Source of the DNA: Chlorokybus atmophyticus
Taxonomy: Eukaryota; Streptophyta; Chlorokybophyceae; Chlorokybales; Chlorokybaceae
Direction: 5' to 3'
DNA length: 64,000 nucleotides
NCBI GenBank assembly: GCA_009103225.1
Contig: RHPI01003369.1
Location: 1,219,345 to 1,283,344, forward strand
Both the position numbers and the translations under genes were made by a program. Under the pieces are notes generated by a model. The model was given only the letters and a program-made list of their open reading frames with translations. It was not told the origin of the DNA and ran no database searches. Shown here in pieces: positions 1 to 16,951 of the stretch (position 1 is the stretch's first letter; each line of letters begins with the position of its first letter).

Positions 1-1671
1 ACAGACAACAGTGAGTGGGAGTTTCAGAAGTACGGACGCTGAAGCGGATGCAGCATTGAAGGTGGCGTGCAGGTTGTGTGGTTGCGCGGACTGCACAATG
101 TCACCAGTGGCACATGCCGGATTGTGGTTGACGCATCAGCAGGCTGCACTGCGTGGAATAACTGGTTCACAGCCATCAGTGGTCTGGCAGCATAGTGAGT
201 TTGGTGCGTTGCAGATTGTGCAATGCGTGCTGCTGCTTGCACTTGTTCGCATGCACACCAAGTAGCGAGTTGAACACTTGCTACCTCCAAGCATAGACCA
301 TCAACTGCTACTCCATGTACAGCGCGGTGGGTGCCTAACAAAAGCATGCTGCTTGCATTTGTGCCCATTGACTGTTGTAATTGTATACAAGAGATGGTAT
401 GCTACATTATTAGCATGCATGGTGTCAAGCACATGCAGTGTCATGCATAGCATCAAGCACACGGCACTCTTATACCAACAATTCATACCAACAATTCATG
501 TCATTGATGCAGCACCGTGCTGCTCTCAACTCTACATAGCACTCTGCGCCTTACCCCATCAGCCACAGCAGCATGTAGGTTAACGACCAATCACCTGTCC
601 ACACGGGCAGTGTGTGCTACTATTGTAGGTGTACGTGTGGCTTAACCCGATGCTCAAGTTGGTGAGTTGTTGTTATTGTTGATTGGTTGCATGCTCATGC
701 ATACTCATGCATGTTTGCATAGGGTATGAGGCATTTGCATGTGCTCTGCCTGCCTTGAAGCGGCCGGAGGGGTTCATGCGCTTGGGTCGGCAGCGTGTAT
801 TCTGCACCTTGCAGCGCGCAGGCATTGGCAACCATGGGGCGCGGACTGGCAGCGGTAACAGCGATGCCGGGCTAGGCAATGATGGCACACCCCAAACCAT
901 GGAGGCAGACGCGGCGCTCACATAGAATGGACATTGTGTACACAGCTTGGTTCGTGTGAAATGCTGTGTAAGAAGCTGTGCACGCAGTAGACACCAATGC
1001 ATGCAATGTGTCTTCAGTTCGTTGATGTCAACGTTACTTGCATGTATTGTAAGTCGGGGCACTCGTCGCATGTGGGAGAAGATACTGCATGGTCTCTACA
1101 CAATGCATTGCTGTATGTGGACAGCTCCTTGTGTGTGCAGTCATGAGCTCGTTAAAAGTGGCAATAAAGGGACGCACTTGCACATGTTGGTCACATTCAA
1201 CAACCATGGCCGCAAAGCAAGCATCGTAGCAACAAGGAAATGCACACCAACATCCATGATGTGACAAACTTGCTGAGCTCATGCACGTACGGATGGCATG
1301 GCAACTGTCATGGCTAGTTGCTTATTGGCTAGGCTAGCCCGGTGGTAAACTACTTTATAACAATGACTGCCCGCATGCTGTTTGCTCCTCACAATTATTG
1401 CATGCGCTATCATACACCACATTGCGTGTACATAGCTACCACTGTCAAGCAACGGCAGCACACGTTGACACTGTCACAACAAAACCAGGTTCACACTGCA
1501 CTGCCACTCCGCAAATCCCCATTGGTTGCCGTTAGCAATGGATGCAAGACCAACACCAGACAGGGCCAATCTATGAGCTGTGATGCTACACTAGATCATT
1601 GTTTCAACTGCAGCAAAATTGTATCAATACACTGGTTAAAAGCACACAGAGCGATAGCAATAATCAAAGCT
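1..1671. other. Intergenic; no supported gene
   Basis: Short overlapping open frames occur on both strands, but none has a recognisable domain, a consistent exon structure or a convincing start. The stretch around 688-719 repeats an ATGCATGC-like motif several times. The right end is probably the 3' untranslated and downstream region of the minus-strand RSH gene. I see nothing else. Confidence 0.6.
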
Positions 1672-4600
1672 TTACATAAATGTTGGAGTCTCGGGGAGCT
1701 CCTCGAGGGATGGCCTCCAAGAACAGCCAGTTGCCCAAGACAGCACATCTGGCACGGTCACAATCTCCTCACATACCCGCTGCAGATTCTCATGTGAACC
1801 ATCCACCTCGAATAACATCCAGCCAATACCACTGCTCTTGTCACCGCGGCCAGAATAGGACGTGATGGAAACATCATTGCTCGACAGTACAGCAGACACA
1901 TCCGTCAACAAGCCATTGCGGTCTTTGCACTCCACGCTGAGCCACATGAAGTTCTGCTTGCCAGCCTGCCATGTAATCAGCGTCTGTAGCTGCCACTGAA
2001 AGGCTGCGGTTGACTCAGAACTCCTCGCAAGTTTCATCGGCTGCGGCTCAGAGCCATTATAAACTTTGCCGTTGGAATATGAAGACCCAACTGGTGTCAG
2101 CCTGCCGTTCAAGGCAGGCGTGTCTGCTCCGTTCGAGGAAGTTGATGGCTGCGGGGTTGAAGTAGTAGCAGAAGCTCCGTTGCCATTCCCATTGGAACTT
2201 GTGTCCCGGGTGTTCAGCTTCTCCACATCCATCTGTGTAAATGACTGGATTGCCTCCGATGTGAACGCAGCCCGGCTTGCCCTTGCTTGGTCTTTCAGGA
2301 ACTTGGTCAGCTTGTGGCGCGCACTCCTTGTGCGCGCATACTTAAGCCACTGCTGGTGCAGCTTGTAGATCTTACTGGAGTTCACGGACCCAGCGTACGT
2401 GATAATCTCCACAACCTCAGCGTTTTTAAGTGCGTGACTCGGGGCGACAATGCTGCCATTCACCTTTGCGGCCACCATACGATCACCTATGTCAGAATGT
2501 ATGTGGTACGCGTAGTCCACTACCGTGGCCCCCGTCGGCAGCGTAACCACTTCTCCCTGTGGTGTGAAGACAAACACGCGCCTTCCAAGTAGCTCCCCCG
2601 TGATCGTGTCAACAAACTCCCTAGCACTCATGTTGCCAACAAACTCATCCTGCCATTCCCTGATGCTGTTCAACCAGGATGCACGCCGCGCAATGTCCTC
2701 CTTGTCAATGGGCGTTCCATTGCCACCGCCAGCTCCCAAGCCCCATCCATTTGGTCCTCTTTGAGCAGCAATACCACATTCGGCCAGGCGGTGCATCTCC
2801 TCAGTGCGGATCTGGTCGCAAGTAAGGCCATGTGTGGTGAAAGGCTGTGGCAGCCAAAAGAACATACTTGCGCAATCACGTGCTGACCTGAATCTCCAAG
2901 GGGACCAAAGCACTCGTGCCGAGTGGCAGCACAGTGGTATGCAAACTCTGGTAACCATTTGGCTTGGGTGTTGCAATGTAGTCCTTGACCTGTACCAACA
3001 CACTCACGCTTAGGGGACATGCATCAACGGCAAGCAGCTCAATGACAGACATGGACCAGCAATTCTAACATAATTACCGTTCCCGGAACCGGTCGCCACA
3101 TAGCATGGATGATGCCCAGCACATGGTAGCACACCTGCTATTCAAAGACATCGGTAAACAGTTTGAACAGGCTCGGCCATCTGTCACTACAAACTTCCAC
3201 AACAACGTGAAAGCACTTGACCTGACCTGAGTGACATTCCTGGTCTGATCAGCGCCCTCTCCTTGTGGGGCCATCTTCAACACGATGCGAAGCTGCATGA
3301 CAAGGAACAGCGTGGGCATTGGGTTCTGCTCGCAGTTCTTGGCTGTCTGTGTCATACCTGGGCCACGTCGCGGATGTCTTGTATGCTACCTCCACGCTCC
3401 AACACCTTTTTCTTTAGACTGCAATACAAGCAAACAACCGAAAACTGTGTGCAGCACTTGGACCTACGATGCATTGGTTGAGTTCAAGCAGCAGGGTATT
3501 GCTTCAAGCACCTGTACACATCTTTGCACAATGCTGTGACAGTGGCTCGGGTTGTCGTAAGCTTCAGGAATGAATCGCGGTCAAAGGTTTCTTCCAAAAT
3601 ATGCCTTGCCTGGCAATAAAGATTTGATAAGTTACAAATTACTCCTGGGTACCTCCTGTGCACGCTGGAGCTACACACAAAGCTGACCTGTAAGACCACG
3701 TCGCCTTGTTGCGTGCACAACTTGTCCAAATGTCGCACCAACAACGAATATGTTTCTGGGTCGCTATATCGAAACGACAGCTCCTCCAGCTCCGACTGTT
3801 CAACAAGTATGTTATATGCGAAATGATGGGACCATGCACGCCGCATAAACCTCATCATCAGTGTTACAAACCTTGATTCTGTACACACCCAGCAGCCTTG
3901 CCAGCGGGGCAAACACTTGTAATGTCTCTTCAGCTATGCATTTCTGTAACAACATAAGATAGATATGTGTGTCTTGCTCAACCACGCAGTAATAATACGG
4001 AGAGCAGAGCAGAAATGCACACCTGCTTTTCGCGAGGCATGTGTTCCAGGGTGCGCATGTTGTGAAGGCGGTCGGCCAGTTTGACAATGATGACTCGAAC
4101 CTGCACATGTCGCATAGTAAGCACATTGCTGGCAAGTATCATACCAACAAGTAGCTCTGGCAAAGGGCAGCAAAAGGCTGCTGTTTCCATCTTCAATGAA
4201 GCGCCCCTGCCGCATAGGCGGCGGAGACGTGCGCACCTCCTCAGTCATTGCAATGAACATCTGCTGAAGGTCATCCGCTTTCACATCCCGCACAACGGTG
4301 GTAGACTCGCCACGCTGCACCTTTCCAAGTTTGCTTACCTACAACAATACGTAATTGAGCGCAAAGCAGCGACAGCAGGCAAGTTTCACAATTCCTGAGC
4401 CATACAACAGGTCTCAGCAGTACCTTGGTTTCACCCTCTACAATTCGTCGGACCACATTGCCAAATTGCTGTTCAATGCGCTCAAATGTCACTGTGCATG
4501 TGTCCTCAACCGTATCATGCAACAAGCCTGCCAAAATAGTCTCGTAGTCCATTCCCTGAATATGCATCACAATCAAAAAGTTAGCTGAATAAGTTTAATG

Positions 4601-5640
4601 CACCACTCCCCTCTTGCTACCCAACAGAAGTTCAAAACCGCACGATAGCATTCTAGCTAATTACCAAATCGCCCAGAATGATGGCGACTGCAACAGGATG
4701 GATAATGTATGGTTCACCACTACGCCTCCGTTGGCCATGGTGTGCATGATACGCCAACTGCAACAGGACACATCAGTTGCACAAATACGGACAGCAAAGA
4801 CCTAGACAGGGGGACAACTTACGATGCAAGTCATTAGCAACCTCCCTAACAGCTCACCTGCAACCCATCATGGACGAGCGATTGCTGTGCTGGTGTCAAA
4901 TAACTTATGTGTGGTAGGAGCTCCTGTGCAACACAGAATAACGTGGGTACTAGCTCACACAACTACTCCACAGCAGGTGTTGCACAAGTTGCTATCCACC
5001 TGCCAAAGTGCTTCAGGAGTGACATCTGCTTTCGCAAAACTTTCAACCTTTGTGCCATTGCTGCTACTACCACCACTTGTTTCAGCCCTGGGACTGTGCG
5101 CATTACTTGCATCTGCTCGCGATGAGCTCGTAGACCCAAAAGCGCAGCATCGCAATGCAGCGCGGCGATCTTTGAACTCTCTTCCACAAGACACCTGAAA
5201 GCAATACATGAGTACTTCAGCATCAACAAATTGAAAGTGGCAAAACAACAGCAACAATATGCAACGCACAACACTACCATGCCAGCACTGGACAGCGCAT
5301 CTTTCCGGCTGACGGCAAGGCTGTTGTGACGCCAACGGCATGCTGTGAAGTCCGCTATTGTTGTGCCATTGTCATTCTCCCGGTGCCCGCCTGACAGACA
5401 GCCATTATGCAGACAACAACACTCTCTGCATTTTGGTCCACAGCGCTCTGTCCTGCGTCCTCGAAGGGATGGCAGTTCTGGGCCTGTGCACGCAGTAACA
5501 TTGTGTATTTGCCGTTGCTTGCGATGGATTTTCCCACAGATGATATCGACCACGACTGTAGGTAAGATTGTGAAGCTGGTTACACTGCGACTGCAAAGTC
5601 TGCTACACAAGAAAAGTGGAAAACGAGCGCTGCGCGCAAA
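1672..5640 (-). CDS. RSH: RelA/SpoT homolog (RSH), plastid-type ppGpp synthetase/hydrolase
   Basis: The predicted enzyme makes and degrades the alarmone (p)ppGpp, in algae and plants normally in the chloroplast. Fifteen phase-consistent exons can be read: 5640-5278, 5194-5000, 4884-4858, 4757-4665, 4555-4424, 4338-4237, 4100-4023, 3943-3872, 3795-3688, 3609-3512, 3418-3358, 3292-3227, 3134-3078, 2989-2888 and 2811-1672. In order they carry an HD hydrolase domain ([14 protein letters not shown], then LLHDTVEDT, then [12 protein letters not shown]), the synthetase domain (ending [17 protein letters not shown] and [12 protein letters not shown]), [16 protein letters not shown], a TGS domain ([20 protein letters not shown]) and a C-terminal ACT domain ([17 protein letters not shown]). 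The HDxxED residues and the Gly of NGYQSLHT are present, so both activities look possible. This differs from Arabidopsis RSH1, in which, as I recall, the essential synthetase Gly is replaced. The first exon (about 5640-5278) is Arg/Ser/Cys-rich and could include transit-peptide sequence. It has no in-frame ATG, so a further upstream exon is missing from this model. A Ser/Asn/Gly-rich linker separates TGS and ACT. Confidence 0.93.
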
Positions 5641-6785
5641 CTGCAAAGAGGACAAATATGCTTACGCACTACAAATATGATAAATTAGCAGCCTTTACTG
5701 CCAGAGTGTCTACATTCCACAGTATATCGAAAGCACGACCACAAAGCTGGCCATGGACAAAGTAATGACAACAAGAGATCTGCTACTTGCGTGCCCACCA
5801 TCCACCAAGCACGAAATACATCATTGCTAACACAATGAACGGCGCCAATAACAGCATGCGAACTGCTCAACGCGATAAGTGCTCAACCAAAATGTCCTGC
5901 ATGCAGCAAGCCGAGAAGGCAGCAGGCGACGTACAACAATCGGCTTCAGTTTCAGACAGTAAGCTGACATGCATGCTAACGTTTTTCTTACCGGTTAGCA
6001 CACTAGCAGCAGCGTGGCTCGCCAAACGGCTCATGCTCGGTAGAGAGGAGCTAACAGCTGCTAGGGTTCACGCTAGGGTTGCAGCTCCCTGCCGCTGCAA
6101 TCTTTCACGGACCCAGATAACAGTCGGATTGCAGCCTACCACCCATGCCCTTTACCAAAACACATCACAACGACAACCGCCAGGCCGGCCGCGCCGCTTC
6201 CACCGCCGCCTGGGCAACTCAGTGCAGCAACCAGAACAGCTATGCCACCGCCTGGGCGCGATATCCGAGGCATATTTCGATTGTAAACTATATCTCGCCT
6301 GGGATGATATTGCCCCGCCGAAAAGACTCAGTAATGCCAAGTCCGATCTGCTGAACCCGATCCACCCGCAAGGGACAGAGCGTCTACGACGTGGCCAAGC
6401 CATGGTCGCTATCCAATAGCGATCGACGGTTGCCCTCGTTTGAGAGACAGATCGCACACAGCCTGTCCTCCAGTCCTGATCTCAACACGAGATGGTCTTC
6501 TGAGTCCATTATTATGTAGGCCTAGGCCTACTCGAATAACCCACCTCCCGAGGCAGTGATAAGCATCGAGAATTGAACTTCTGTGTTATTGAAGAATAGA
6601 ATAGAGAAGGGGCGGGATGGGGACCAATGCACAGGTTGACCTGGTATGTAACGGTGCACAGCGTGCAATGTTGGCAAGTTCCCACAAATCTTACGACACT
6701 CCCGCCAAATTGACAGTCTATCCCTTTTACGACCAGACTGGTAGTACGAGTAGACCAGCCATTAGGTCTCGCCGGCACGCTAATC
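5641..6785. other. Spacer between RSH and the kinase gene
   Basis: The first coding exon of RSH probably lies in the left part, and divergent promoters of RSH (minus) and the PKG-like gene (plus) must share this stretch. A 16-bp perfect palindrome, GTAGGCCTAGGCCTAC, lies at 6516-6531. The open frames here (for example 5787-6419) show no recognisable domain. Confidence 0.5.
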
Positions 6786-6789
6786 ATGC

Positions 6790-6817
6790 TGACGTCACGG
6801 GTCATAACTTATGACCC
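6790..6817. promoter_or_regulatory. CRE-like TGACGTCA and adjoining palindrome upstream of the PKG-like gene
   Basis: TGACGTCA, a perfect palindrome and the classic bZIP/CRE core, lies at 6790-6797. It is followed at once by a 19-bp palindrome, GGGTCATAACTTATGACCC, at 6799-6817, and further TCATGA/ATGAGTCAT half-sites continue to about 6850. The cluster is about 310-335 bp upstream of the ATG chosen for the cyclic-nucleotide-dependent kinase, consistent with a promoter element. Whether it is functional is inference. Confidence 0.4.
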
Positions 6818-7125
6818 ATGAGGTCTCATGACTCATAAGTCGTTACTCGTGACCGATAATCTATTTACCTTTAGGTTTGTTGTAAAGCAGGAGTTAATCA
6901 TCGGAATTGCCATTCTGCGATGAAGTTTTTGTCCGCTGCACAGCAGGTGAGACGGATATCACTGTGCAGGCGGAAGAGGCTGCAGCCAGGTTGTTGGCCA
7001 GGGCGGCGGCGGCGGCGGCGGCGGTGCTGCCCGCCGTGCGCTAGCCGGTGGCGGTGGCCAGCCAGGAGGTCAGACCTATTTGGTCAGCACCATTACTCAC
7101 CATTGTTAAAGCTGAAGCGGATGCG

Positions 7126-11039
<3,914 letters not shown>

Positions 11040-13114
11040 GATGTGTCTCGATTCATACAGGATGGCAACTAGCATGCCAGTGTTATTGGAAGCGATTCGT
11101 TAGGCTTGTTGTAGGGACCGCGATGCAAACCAAGTCATTCCGCGCGCAGTGGGTAGCTTAGTAGGTGGTAGTTGTCAAAACATCTCATGCTTCAGCACCA
11201 GGCCTGAGGCCTAACTTCCAGTGTGACAAGCTATAACATAGTTGATGTTATGCTGAGCACACTAGCTTGACAATGATTGGCAACTGTCTTATTGACATCA
11301 CTGGCGACTGCAGCGCTGCCGACCGCTTTCTATTGCATGCCTGTTGCTGCACTTGCACAGCACATAGGCCACTTATATATTGCATGTTGGGTAGAAAGCC
11401 TTGGCATTCGCTGTCATGTTGCCCTGCTTGCCCTGTTGGTGTGTGTCATCGTATAGAAGTGTGCTCACTCTATGCAGACTGTCTTTGCCTATTGCCAAAC
11501 TTGGCCGCCGCTAGGACAGCACGTGCGAATGCATGCTATGCTAGTGGTGCTATTGATAGATTCACCTAAAGCATCTTGAACAACTCGACGGGAGTTTTGT
11601 AACTTGTGCACCGGTGAAGTATTCCAAAATGTCAGCTTATAGCAACATCGGTTAGGTTTTTCAATCATTTGACAGCACGCACATGATTGGGGAGCACCAT
11701 TCATGAGAGTCTTCTTATCAACCTCGTAAATGATTTTGTGCCATAATGCGTACATGGTTCTTTGATTGCGCTCAACATGTTGTAATTGGTGTATAATACT
11801 TATGTATCATAGAGTCAGTCATCAGTCGAACTTCTCTGTGTATTATGTGAGTAAAATCCGTGGCTTTGCATCTCAGGGACCAAAAGTTATGATATTTGCT
11901 GAAAGTATGCGCGTTGTAATCCTAAATATTGTAATTTTATAGCTATGTAAGTCGAGAAAGGTCAACATCTTACATACGCATGTATGTAAAGCACACCGGT
12001 GTTAAGCGTTATGTGTACAAATCTGCAACTATGTCAAACAACTGCAAGCGCAACGGCAGGCATTCCTATACAAATTCATGCTTCAATTACATATGAGCGT
12101 CAATGACTTGATAACATGATGTTGTATATTAGCTATATTTGATCAACATTTATTTAAGCATCTTGCAATCCATTGCATAGTTACCTGTAACAATAACATT
12201 ACTATATGTCACTTTATGTATATGTATGTATAAATTATTGCAGTTTATATGCATAGATAGAGCTTTTCAGTTGTAATTAAGTGTCGATCTCATCTAATTA
12301 ACGGATTCAATCCCTTATGTTATGCTGCCATTTGTATGCATAACACAACGGCCGTGGTGCAGGTGATGCGCGTGCATGCTTGTCCAATGGGGTTTGGGCT
12401 AGTAGTGAAGTTAGGTAGGTAGTAAGTAGGAAGAGCACCCAGTGGTGAATGTAAGTGTTGTGTGCTGTTGTGTGTGGTGTGCAATGCATGCCTTACATTG
12501 TGATACATGCCACAATCTCTGCATCCTATATATATTGTACACACTAGTTGCCATGTGAAATCATGGTACATTTCTTCAACAACTATATGTTAAACTCACG
12601 ATTGGTTTATGTGGTAATATGCATGACCGCCGTAGTTGTGCATATATGCATATAGCACAAAGAACATGCAAGCAATCACGCCCATAAAAAATTGAACATG
12701 TAATCATTATATCTATAATGTTAAAAAACAACAGTTAGTGTGTTAAGAAAAATTAACTGCTTTTATATATATTACATTTAAATTTGACATGCACATTGAC
12801 AAGTGTAACATAATTTATTGCTGAGGTTGAGGTTACACATGTGTAACTGTCGGCATATTATTTATTCATAACATGTGTAACCTCAACCTCAGCAATAAAT
12901 TATGCTATACTTAACCGTGATATATGTATTTTAATGGGAACCATTATTAACCATTGATAAACTCACATATATGACACATCATTATGTGAAACCTCTGTTT
13001 AATACTGCAACTCGGATGCAATAAGTCACCAACACCTTGCATTATGCACGTTGTATGCTCATTAAGTCATTCTTGTCAGGTTACAATTTGCATTGAGCAA
13101 TCCCCCCCCCCCCC
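11040..13114. other. AT-rich spacer downstream of the kinase gene
   Basis: Composition becomes strongly AT-rich from about 11.7 kb and coding signals disappear. Only short open frames remain, none with a recognisable domain. It contains the 34-bp inverted repeat listed separately and ends in a poly-C run next to an assembly gap. Confidence 0.6.
12809..12904. repeat. Perfect 34-bp inverted repeat (fold-back hairpin)
   Basis: The left arm, 12809-12842, starts CATAATTTATTGCTGAGG and ends GTTACACATGT. It is the exact reverse complement of the right arm, 12871-12904, with a 28-nt spacer. The left arm runs into a second, 16-bp palindrome, GTTACACATGTGTAAC, at 12832-12847. Such a perfect stem in otherwise drifting AT-rich DNA suggests a young fold-back element or a selected structure. 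Confidence 0.85.
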
Positions 13115-13168
13115 NNNNNNNNNNNNNNNNNNNNNNNNNNNNNNNNNNNNNNAATCCCCCCCCCCCCC
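13099..13168. other. Assembly gap (38 N) between two poly-C runs
   Basis: N residues occupy 13115-13152 and are bounded on both sides by AATCCCCCC homopolymer tracts. The gap is probably an uncollapsed poly-C tract like the one at 42.6 kb. Confidence 0.9.
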
Positions 13169-15600
13169 CCTCCCCAAAACCACGGGCGCGCGCATATATG
13201 TAAGCTCACATCGATATATTAATATATGCACTCAATACTGTTTGTTGATAACGACTTTTTATACGCATCAACATCAACATGTGTAATGAGGCCAAATATA
13301 TGTTATGAGTAAATGTTGTAACAACTGAACGCACTTAGTTTTATTTTGATAAAGATTTACACTTTTATGTGATGAAGAGTACAATCATTATGATAATAAC
13401 CTCAAAATTTACAAATATAACAATGCCCTCTTATGTATATAGGCCTCATCCACCTGGTTACTTGTGAACACCCCCTTGGTTCATGATTGTTGGAGACATA
13501 AGTCACAGCTCACAAGGCTCGTACCGGTAGCTTGGGCCCACATTGGGCTTTGGCATGTGTAATTCATCATGCTGTGTTAGAAGCAATTAACGAGGATCGC
13601 TACAGCCAGGTCAAGTCCGCTGCTCAGCTTGCATTAGCAATGAATGCGTTGTGTGGAGGCCGCTGACAATCCGCTGATCGGGCACGAGCCGCGCACCTGG
13701 CTTGGTTGGGCGCGCGCAGCACTTTTTGCTGAGCGGGCCTATCAAAACCGCCTAGGAAGCCCTCCACGTCACCCCTTGACCTGCGTCGCAGTTTGCTTGT
13801 GCGGTTAAGCTTAGCCGTGACCGTTGCTACTTGCCGGTGCGACACCGGTGTTGTCAGTGACAACTTGTCACCTCTGCTGACGCGCTCCTGTCCGGGTAAA
13901 CAACAGTTGGAGACATGAAGGCCGGCGGTGGCCAGGACAAAAGGCCACATCAATCGGCTAACCATGCCCGCCGAGCAATGCGCGGTTACCATCGCGGTTG
14001 TAGCCTTTAACCGCCGACAGCCAGCGTGCCAGCCCGCTGCTCGGTTAAAGCAATATCGCGTGCCTTATATCCGATCTGTGGGGCAAGGATTTCGCCGTGG
14101 CTTGGATTCACGCGCAAAATGAAGTCGAAAGCAAATGTTTTTGCTCCAGTCGCTTATCTCACACAAGTTACCTGCACAAACGCAGAACCCGCCTCAATCA
14201 TGGAACTAAGAATGCAAGGGCCATGTCTCCGCCGCAAGCGGGCAACTGACGAGAGTTTTGCGGGTTGGACGCATCGGCGGGGCACAAACTTATCGTCACT
14301 GTCTGGGGATTCGGAATCAGGGTTCGCGGTCTCGTTGCTTATTCCTATAAGCATCCGCAGGTGCTACCCTACCAGTTCGGCCGGTGAGCGCGTGGCGGCG
14401 TTATCCTGTCGCTTTCCGTATATCCTCCGCGGCGCAGCGGTGGCGTTGAGCTTAGCGGTGGGCGGCGTGTTGGTTGGTGTCGGTGACGTAGGCGTCGTTG
14501 TGGGGAGCTTGGGATCGGGGTCGTTGTCGTGGGTGGGCATCCCGTTGAAGTCCATTGAAGTCGGAGTTCAGGGGAGTGGTTTGCCCAGCTAAGGGCTTGC
14601 TTTGGGGCGGTGCTGGGTTGTTGCGCGTCGCTTCGCGTTGGCAGCGGCTTGCTCTGCGGGCTAGGGTTTTGCGAGGCGGTTGGCGCCTGTTGTCGCTGAT
14701 TGCCATCTGGTCTGTGAACCTCAGCTCGGGAGGCTCTGTGTTTCTAACCTGATCAGGTAGCCAGCTTGTTGTATTACGGTTTATGGTACAGCAACATTCT
14801 AGTTGAAACCCATGTGTCCGTCCGTGCTATGGGCTGGGTGTAGCTGTGGCTTGGTTGGTTGTGACGATGCAAGCTGGTCGCGGAGGAGTGGCTTACCTGG
14901 GGGCGTTTGTCAGGATACACGAAGCCTGCCTGTATTATCAGGCAGGCAGGCGGGCAGGCGGGCTTGATAACAACAGGTCGCATTCAAGTGTTAGTGCTAG
15001 TGTTACAATATCCTTAGGCAGTATTGTTTTGTGCCTCTCACTTGGGGTATTCGCAATAAGTCCAGGCTTCTTACTGAGGCCATGCTCGCTTATATCATCC
15101 AAGTACGTATGATGTCACTGCAGGCATGGATAGGTGTTAGCGAAGCCTTCAATGACAACCGACTTGGTCACAGAGGGTACGTGTGAGCTGGTTTGAGCAA
15201 GCTGCACAGTACTAGCTTGCGCAAATTGTTGTCTCAAGCCAGTGATGTTTCTTTGACGTTGGCACTCCGCACATCCACAACACAGTACTCATGATCTTAA
15301 CGATCTTGCAGCTTCTGAGCCACGGCTTAATCACCTTGAAGCACGGGCTCGCAGTGCTTGCCGACCTTACACCTCCTGCAGCGTGAGTGGCTCTGTGCAG
15401 TCTCATCACTTGTGTGCCCATTCAAGCATCACAGTCTTGGCGCTACTTGTGTCTTAGCTCGAATTTTATGACGACATTGCAATACTTGACACAGCTGTGA
15501 TCTGTCAGGCTTCCGGCGGCATTCGCCATGGCCCTCTGCACGCAGTGGAGCTACCATGTGAGCGAACCGAAGATGCACAGTCTCCGGCGACCCGGCCGGC
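13169..15600. other. Spacer with a GC-rich island at about 13.6-14.75 kb
   Basis: AT-rich to about 13.5 kb, then GC-rich. Open frames in the GC-rich part (13624-13992 minus; 14026-14592 plus) are mutually overlapping and have no recognisable motif. A short CAGG/CGGG tandem (GGCAGGCAGGCGGGCAGGCGGG) occurs at about 14940-14962. The right end probably holds the promoter of the PP2C gene. Confidence 0.45.
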
Positions 15601-15607
15601 ATCGCCC

Positions 15608-16951
15608 ATGTCGGACGCGGGATCACCAGTGCGCAAGCCACCCATAGCGCCAGTCAAGCGCATGATGGCGCTGCGTGGCAACTCGCGCTTGAATCATGTG
15701 TTTAGGAGTGATACAGAGCTGGTAAGAAAGCTTCCTTTGTTGCTTTTTCAATTGCTTGGCATTCTGGTTTGTACAGTGTCTCATATTGTTGTATGCCGTT
15801 TCAAGGTGCAAGCGTGTAGCACCGAGACAACGCCACAAGCAACGCCACAAGCAACGCCGTTGACAAGTCCCAAATCAGAAGGGAGTTTCCCTGTGTTGAG
15901 GGCTGGTGTTGCCGAAGACATAGGCAGGAGGAGGTCCATGGAGGATGCCCATTCCAACGTCCAGGACTTTACAAACTATGTTTTTGCAACTAACGCAGAG
16001 CCTCTGCATGCTTACTTTGGCGTGTTCGACGGGCACGGAGGCGCATGCGCCGCGCAGTATGCCCGAGACCATCTGCTTATGAACATCCTCGCCGAGTCGC
16101 ATTTTCCATCCTCTGCTGCACTGCGCGCTGCGTTCCTCGCCACGGATGCCGGCTTACACTCTCGCTTTGTTGCTGGCCATGAGCGCGAAGACAGCGGGAC
16201 AACGGCCATCGTGGCCCTGATTCTGGGCAGGACTCTGGTGCTTGCCAACTTGGGCGACTGCCGTGGAGTTTTGAGCTCAAAAGGCAAGGCCGTTGAGCTC
16301 ACGGTGGATCAGAAGCCCGAGACTGCGGCGGAGTACAAGCGGATATGCGCTGCGGGCGGCAGGGTGGAGTTTGGCCAAGTGAATGGCTTGCTTGGTGTTG
16401 CGCGCGCTTTGGGCGATTGGCATGTGAAGGGCAAGGATGGCAGCGAAGGCCCCTTGTCCGCAGTACCCGAAGTCTCATACCGCCAGTTGTTGGACGAAGA
16501 TGAGTTTCTCATCCTTGGCTGTGATGGACTGTGGGACGTCTTTTCTAATGAGGTGCGGGCCAGTGCATATGTGTTTTTGCCATTGTCTTGCAGACACACA
16601 CTGTGTTTGTTCACTGTTGAGAGGATGTTGGATGTTGAATGACAAGGCATTCACGATCAGGGTGGTTGTGCTTACCATTAGGGTTTCCCTTTGCAGAATG
16701 CAGTGGAGTTTGCAACGAGACAGTTGCAGATACACAATGACCCCGTGAGGTGCAGCCAGGCGTTGGTGGAAGAGGCTATTCGCAGGGATTCCACAGATAA
16801 TGTCAGTGTGATCACGATCTGCTTCCAAGCGGACGCACCCGCCCGCCGCAGCGAGTCTCCTCGCATGAGCAGCGTGATACGCCGCACCCTTTCAACCGAA
16901 GCCTTGTCAAGTTTGCAGAGTTGCCTCAGAGAGCGTGACCTGTCCTCCTGA
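15608..16951 (+). CDS. Protein phosphatase 2C (PPM family)
   Basis: A metal-dependent Ser/Thr phosphatase, the class that opposes Ser/Thr kinases in signalling. Three exons (15608-15721, 15806-16552, 16697-16951) are in phase and encode 371 residues. The motifs appear in canonical order: RRRSMEDAH, YFGVFDGHGG, EDSGTTAIV, LANLGDCRGVL, LLGVARALGDW, ILGCDGLWDVFSNE and DSTDNVSVI. All metal-coordinating aspartates (DGHGG, CDGLWD, TDN) are present, so it should be active. The N-terminal 60 or so residues are Ser/Pro/Thr-rich with a QATPQATPLT repeat, and the C-terminal tail (about 40 residues, Ser/Arg-rich) lies outside the catalytic fold. The start is the ATG of MSDAGSP; upstream open frame without an ATG continues to 15497. 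Subfamily and substrate cannot be assigned. Confidence 0.95.

Noticed and set aside
5787-6419. 210-residue plus-strand ORF
   Set aside because: No domain, and it lies in the shared upstream region of RSH and the PKG-like gene.
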